Positions 60,301 through 64,000 of a stretch of DNA of 64,000 nucleotides are shown one piece after another; the first letter of the stretch is position 1, and each line of letters starts with the position of its first letter. The notes under the pieces were generated by a model that was not told the origin of the DNA, did no database searches, and saw only the letters and a program-made list of their open reading frames with translations. Source of the DNA: Magnetospirillum aberrantis SpK (GTDB taxonomy: Bacteria; Pseudomonadota; Alphaproteobacteria; Rhodospirillales; Magnetospirillaceae); assembly GCF_011022235.1 (NCBI RefSeq), contig NZ_JAAIYP010000026.1:1-64000 (forward strand). Reading direction: 5' to 3'. The position numbers and the translations under genes are program-made.

Positions 60301-61353
60301 ATGTACATTCCCGTCATTTCCGCCACCAAGACACCCTCTGTCCCCTTGCGCTTTCCCACCGAGCCAAAGCGCACCCGCATCCTCTATCTGGCCCGCTTCG
60401 CCCCCGACGAGCCGGTGCTGGCGCAAAAGCCGGATACCCACGCCGCCGGGTATTCCCAATACCATTTCAACCTGTTCACCGAATTGCAGGGCATCGGCTA
60501 CGACGTGCGCTCAAGCTCCAAGCCCTATGCGGCGTGGATGGCGGGCGGCAACGTGGATTTCGTGTTCTCGCTGTTGAACCGCATGCCCATGCGCAATCCC
60601 GAGATTCATGTCCCCTCGGTGTGCGAGTACCAGCACCTGCCCCATCTGGGGGCGCCGCCCAACATCCGGGCTCTGGCCGAAGACAAGTTCCTGAGCAAGC
60701 TGGCCTTCCGCGCTCTTGGCCTGCCGGTGGCCGAAGGCCGGGCCTATGCGCCGGGGCAGGAACTAACGCCACCGGATTTCACCGGCCCCTATTTCGTCAA
60801 GGACCGCTTCGGCGCCGCCTCGGAAGGCATCGCCGCCGACAGTCTGCAAGACAGTTGGCAAGGCACGATACCGGTCATCCAACGTTTCCACGCCCAAGGA
60901 CGCGAGGCCCTGGTCGAGCGCTATTGCCCCGGTGTCGACGTCACCGTGCCGGTGATCGGCCATGCCCCCTATCTGGTCCTTGGCCATGTGGCGCCGCAAT
61001 CGGACGAAGTGGGCGGCATCCTGACCGAAAGCCTGAAGGTGGACGACCATCTCGGCAACCGGCTGGTGAGCCTGGACGCCGCCACCGCCGCCGCCGTGGA
61101 AGAAGACGTCGCGACGCTGTGGCGCAACCTTGGCCCCATCGACTATTTCCGCGTCGATTACCGTTGGAACCCCGCCACCGGCACCCGGACCGTGCTGGAA
61201 ATCAACATCTGTTGCTATTTCGGCCGCCACGGCGCCCTGGCCTTGGCGGGAAGCCAATGGGGGTTCTCGCGCCGCGACCTGCTGGCCCATGTGGTGGAAT
61301 ACAGCCTGGCCCGCCAACACACCACCCATAGCCATTACCGCTGGATGATATGA
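60301..61353 (+). CDS. ATP-grasp ligase of the D-Ala-D-Ala ligase type, unknown substrate
   Basis: 350 residues. The ATP-grasp order is seen: a substrate-binding N-terminal third, PYFVKDRFGAASEGI (ATP lysine and loop), ALVERYCPGVDVTVPVIG, DYFRVDYRWNPATG and the Mg-binding VLEINICC. It does not look like a true Ddl, as flanking motifs differ and two Cys follow the ExN motif. AAGGGGAT lies 6 nt before the ATG. Divergent from the GTPase operon, it may join amino acids or make a chelator. Confidence 0.78.
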   Translation: MYIPVISATKTPSVPLRFPTEPKRTRILYLARFAPDEPVLAQKPDTHAAGYSQYHFNLFTELQGIGYDVRSSSKPYAAWMAGGNVDFVFSLLNRMPMRNPEIHVPSVCEYQHLPHLGAPPNIRALAEDKFLSKLAFRALGLPVAEGRAYAPGQELTPPDFTGPYFVKDRFGAASEGIAADSLQDSWQGTIPVIQRFHAQGREALVERYCPGVDVTVPVIGHAPYLVLGHVAPQSDEVGGILTESLKVDDHLGNRLVSLDAATAAAVEEDVATLWRNLGPIDYFRVDYRWNPATGTRTVLEINICCYFGRHGALALAGSQWGFSRRDLLAHVVEYSLARQHTTHSHYRWMI

Positions 61354-61671
61354 CTTGCAGCGGACACAAAAAGGGGGAGCACGAAGGCAAGGGGTTTACA
61401 CAGCCATTATGCGTCACGACCAAGCTTGGCCCGGCCATCCGCGATGTCCGCTGTGGGCCGGAAGCGGAAGGGCGGGTTTTGGAGGTGGGAGCGGTAAAGC
61501 GGACCTTTGGAATTGGGTGCCGTGGCGCCGTAACTAGATGGGGTGTTGATCGTGCGCGTTTTGCATGGCGCGCGGAACTTGGCGGAGGCATTCGGGAAAG
61601 ATTGACCTGATGCGCTTTTTGATGGAAGCTCCCCGCAAAGTCACAAACACTTCGATCTAAGAGGTTTGGTT
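61354..61671. other. Intergenic region with repeat fragments
   Basis: 318 bp with no convincing gene. TTGGCCCGGCCAT (61426-61438) is half of the hairpin repeated near 62613, and ATGTCCGC...AAGCGGA (61444-61468) resembles a sequence near 62555. It looks like decayed intergenic repeat material at the edge of the vnf island. Confidence 0.45.
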
Positions 61672-61827
61672 ATGGAAAGACGGTATGCGAAACCTCCGCA
61701 AGACCCGCCACTGACGAAGAGCTTGCGCGAAGGGGTGACGAATTCGGCCGATGTGCAACGTCCTCCCGCAAGACCCGCGCCGAAGCCTCCGACACAGCAA
61801 CCGCCTGCCGATACACCAAAGAAGTAG
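61672..61827 (+). CDS. Small Pro-rich protein
   Basis: 51 residues beginning MERRYAKPPQDPPLTKSLRE and ending with a Pro/Gln-rich tail (PPADTPKK). AAGAGG lies 8 nt before the ATG. About one third of residues are Pro in the second half and there is no membrane segment. The stop abuts, without a gap, the stop of the convergent membrane protein gene. No function recognised. Confidence 0.5.
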   Translation: MERRYAKPPQDPPLTKSLREGVTNSADVQRPPARPAPKPPTQQPPADTPKK

Positions 61828-62361
61828 TCAGATGCTGATGGTTGCCTTTGTAGCAGGCCAAAAATGAAGTAGTACCCAAACAGCAACGCCAACAACAGGG
61901 GCGGCGCAAGCAAGCGCAGCCCCTCTCTTTTGGAGCTTACTGCATCGCTTGTTGACACCGATATTGTGATCGATCCGCTCTTGGTAATTTTGTGCATGGT
62001 ATAAAAGGGTTTCTGCACGCGAACCAAACAAAGTCTCGCCATTCAGCCAGCTTTTCGGATGAATGCCCGCGACGTGAAAGTTTGTCGGCCAAAGAGCTGC
62101 GACGCAAAACAGGCTGCCGACGAACAGAAACAGGGCACAAATAACCCCGCCGCCAATGATTGCCGCCCCCATCCCACTACTCACGGCGGCAGCAACGGCG
62201 GCTAAGGTCGCAACGGTTCCCGTGGTAAAAATGCCCGCCAATGTGGCTGCCCTTTGATCTGCAGCAATGCTGATTGTCAGCATGGATTGCAGGTGCAGCT
62301 CCGACAGCCGAATAATTTCTTGGGCGACCTCGACGGGAGCGCGCTTGTAGGCGGAACTCAT
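61828..62361 (-). CDS. Membrane protein of unknown function, three hydrophobic segments
   Basis: 177 residues: a polar N-terminal 45, two adjacent hydrophobic stretches (about 47-70 and 73-97), a polar middle with NFHVAGIHPKSWLNG, and a C-terminal hydrophobic segment (GAALACAAPVVGVAVWVLLHFW). The layout recalls small membrane effectors of cyclic-nucleotide defence systems, but no nucleotide cyclase is near. AGAGGTG lies before ATG 62361. Base composition is a little lower in G+C than around. Confidence 0.6.
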   Translation of the reverse strand: MSSAYKRAPVEVAQEIIRLSELHLQSMLTISIAADQRAATLAGIFTTGTVATLAAVAAAVSSGMGAAIIGGGVICALFLFVGSLFCVAALWPTNFHVAGIHPKSWLNGETLFGSRAETLLYHAQNYQERIDHNIGVNKRCSKLQKRGAALACAAPVVGVAVWVLLHFWPATKATISI

Positions 62362-62779
62362 TACGGCACCTCTTACCTTCACACCTTGTGCGGGGAACGG
62401 AATAACATTTTTTTGCAGGCCGTGATTGCAGGATATTTTCCAGATACGCGGCCCACACGTCGAGGGCACGGCGCTTCTCTGGGACATAGAGTTACGGTGA
62501 CGCTCCACTCAGTTCGGCAAAGTCCGTTATCGGAAACTCTGCGCGCCCTTCGGAATGTCGTAGATGGGCGCAAAGCGGACCATTCGTTCGCGCCAATGCC
62601 CAAATACATGGCTGGCCGGGCCAAGCCCGGCCATGACGTTTTTAGGCTCGAAGATTTCTTCGCTGGTTGAAAACGCCAAAACCGAGAGGGCGCCTCACTC
62701 TCGCGAGGCGCCCTCAACACTTATTGTAAGCCCCTGGGCAGGAGCTCCCCCTTTGGCAAAAGCGACGGTTGCCCGTGCC
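62362..62779. repeat. Gene-free region with palindromic repeat
   Basis: 418 bp without a convincing gene. TGGCCGGGC (62613-62621) pairs with GCCCGGCCA (62625-62633) over a CAA loop and is followed by TGACG, a form of intergenic palindrome common in alphaproteobacteria. The serA terminator lies at 62686-62715. Confidence 0.5.
62686..62715 (-). terminator. Terminator of serA
   Basis: GAGGGCGCCTC (62686-62696) pairs with GAGGCGCCCTC (62705-62715) over an 8-nt loop. The minus strand continues TCGGTTTTGGCGTTTT. It lies 65 bp after the serA stop. Confidence 0.8.
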
Positions 62780-64000
62780 TTAGAACGATAGCGCCTTGGC
62801 CTGGACCACCTGCGGCAGGGCGCGCACTTCCTCAAGGATGACGTCGGTCAACGGCTGATCGACCTGGGTCAACAAGATGGCGTCGCCGCCGGCTTCGGCC
62901 CGGCCCAGATGGAAGGTGGCGATGTTGACGCCATGCTGGCCCAACAGCGAACCGAGCGCGCCGATGAAGCCGGGCTTGTCCTGGTTGGTGACGTAAAGCA
63001 CATGCTCGCCCAGTTCGGCCTCGATCGGAATGCCCTTGATCTCGACCACACGCGGCTTGTCGCCGCCGAACAAGGTGCCTGCCACCGAACGCGAACGCAC
63101 CTCGGTGGTGACGGTGACGCGGATCAGGGTGTGGTAGTCGCCCTCGCGCGCGTTCTTGGTCTCGGACACGTCGATGTTACGGTCCTTGGCGATCACCGGC
63201 GCGTTGACCATGTTGACCGTCTCCACCATGGGCTTCAAAAGCCCCTCGAGGATGATGGCGGTCAGCGGCTTGGTGTTCAGCCCGGCGACGACGCCCACAT
63301 ATTCGATCGACACCGCCTTGAGGGCGTTCTCGGTCAACTGGCCGGCGAAGCTTCCCAACTGGCCGGCAAGCTTCATGTAGGGGCGGAGCTTGGGCGCGTC
63401 CTCGGCCGAAACCGAAGGCATGTTGAGCGCGTTGACCACGGCGCCCGTCAACAGATAATCCGCCATCTGTTCGGCCACCTGAAGCGCCACGTTTTCCTGG
63501 GCTTCCGAGGTCGAGGCGCCGAGATGCGGCGTGCACACCACGTGCTCGTTGCCGAACAGGATGTTCTCCTTGGCCGGCTCGGCCTTGAACACGTCGAGCG
63601 CGGCACCCGCCACCTGACCCGATTCGATGGCCGCCTTGAGGTCTTCCTCGACCAGCAGACCGCCGCGGGCGCAGTTGATGATGCGCACGCCCTTCTTCAT
63701 CTTGGCGATGGCGTCGGCGCTGATGATGTTCTTGGTCGCTTCGGTCAGCGGCGTATGCAGCGTGATGAAGTCGGCCCGCGCGAACAAGGTGTCCAGATCG
63801 ACCTTTTCGATGGTCAGGTCCTTGGCGCGTTCCGCCGACAGGAACGGATCATAGGCCACAACCTTCATGCGCAGGCCCAGCGCGCGGTCGGCGACGATGG
63901 CGCCGATGTTGCCGCAGCCGATGATGCCCAGCGTCTTGCCGGTCAGTTCGACGCCCATGAACTTGGACTTTTCCCACTTGCCGGCGTGGGTCGAGGCGTT
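62780..64000 (-). CDS. serA: D-3-phosphoglycerate dehydrogenase, C-terminal part (cut by window end)
   Basis: 407 codons run in frame to the window end; about 120 N-terminal residues are missing compared with the usual 525. Visible: ASTHAGKWEKSKFMGVEL, the NAD-binding GKTLGIIGCGNIGAIVADRA, catalytic Arg/Glu/His segments (NCARGGLLVEEDL; TPHLGASTSEAQENVALQ), the ASB domain and a C-terminal ACT domain (LYVTNQDKPGFIGALGSLLG). It begins serine synthesis. The ATG at 63958 is internal and is not the start. Confidence 0.95.
   Translation of the reverse strand, partial: NASTHAGKWEKSKFMGVELTGKTLGIIGCGNIGAIVADRALGLRMKVVAYDPFLSAERAKDLTIEKVDLDTLFARADFITLHTPLTEATKNIISADAIAKMKKGVRIINCARGGLLVEEDLKAAIESGQVAGAALDVFKAEPAKENILFGNEHVVCTPHLGASTSEAQENVALQVAEQMADYLLTGAVVNALNMPSVSAEDAPKLRPYMKLAGQLGSFAGQLTENALKAVSIEYVGVVAGLNTKPLTAIILEGLLKPMVETVNMVNAPVIAKDRNIDVSETKNAREGDYHTLIRVTVTTEVRSRSVAGTLFGGDKPRVVEIKGIPIEAELGEHVLYVTNQDKPGFIGALGSLLGQHGVNIATFHLGRAEAGGDAILLTQVDQPLTDVILEEVRALPQVVQAKALSF

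Overview
The window reads as chromosome of a high-GC alphaproteobacterium of the Rhodospirillales, most like a Magnetospirillum-type spirillum. This rests on the style of the proteins (ETF-quinone oxidoreductase, fused ThiS-ThiG, alphaproteobacterial NifH-like Fe protein, type III ornithine decarboxylase); there is no rRNA here to prove it. No tRNA, CRISPR array, insertion sequence or phage was seen.

Left flank (1-23.9 kb), ordinary metabolism: start of ETF-ubiquinone oxidoreductase, acetate permease operon, a fatty-acid oxidation set (two acyl-CoA dehydrogenases, nitroreductase, thioesterase, SDR dehydrogenase, thiolase, AraC regulator), aminotransferase, a gamma-glutamyltransferase-like lipoprotein, M48 peptidase with TPRs, DsbA-like protein, flagellar hook protein, ornithine decarboxylase with a possible leader ORF, accC-accB-aroQ, an AsmA-like protein and thiSG.

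Central island (23.9-61.4 kb), almost wholly devoted to vanadium nitrogenase and probably to metal supply for it. The structural genes vnfD-vnfG-vnfK lie on the minus strand and vnfH on the plus strand, facing apart from a 340-bp control region with sigma-54 promoters and GTAC-type dyads. VnfD carries the V-specific TGGPRLW loop and VnfG (delta subunit) is present, so this is the V enzyme and not the Fe-only one. vnfA (activator) lies next to vnfH, and a vnfE-vnfN-vnfX operon follows. Around these sit several unfamiliar genes: a NifX-glyoxalase I fusion, two NifX-like genes each joined to part of a phosphonate-type ABC transporter (permease on the left, ATPase and binding protein on the right), a tandem pair of DUF2478-DUF364 proteins, a TIM-barrel protein and a 296-residue unknown.

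The island is bracketed by two TonB-dependent receptor/FecBCD-type import systems. The left one is an apparent nine-gene operon that also encodes its own TonB-ExbB-ExbD-ExbD and, between importer and TonB genes, a solitary NifE-like protein. Next to the right one is an overlapping four-gene unit (cytosolic binding-protein-like protein, HypB/UreG-like GTPase with Cys pairs, soluble ABC ATPase, nitroreductase), a small gene behind it and a divergent ATP-grasp gene. My reading, an inference, is an outer-membrane-to-cofactor supply line for vanadium (or another metal): TonB uptake, vanadate-like oxyanion import, cytosolic handling by NifX-fold and DUF364 proteins, assembly on VnfEN, insertion into VnfDGK. 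nifB, nifV and the Mo nitrogenase must lie elsewhere.

Right flank (61.4-64 kb): an intergenic-rich patch with a small Pro-rich protein and a membrane protein of unknown function, then the C-terminal part of serA.
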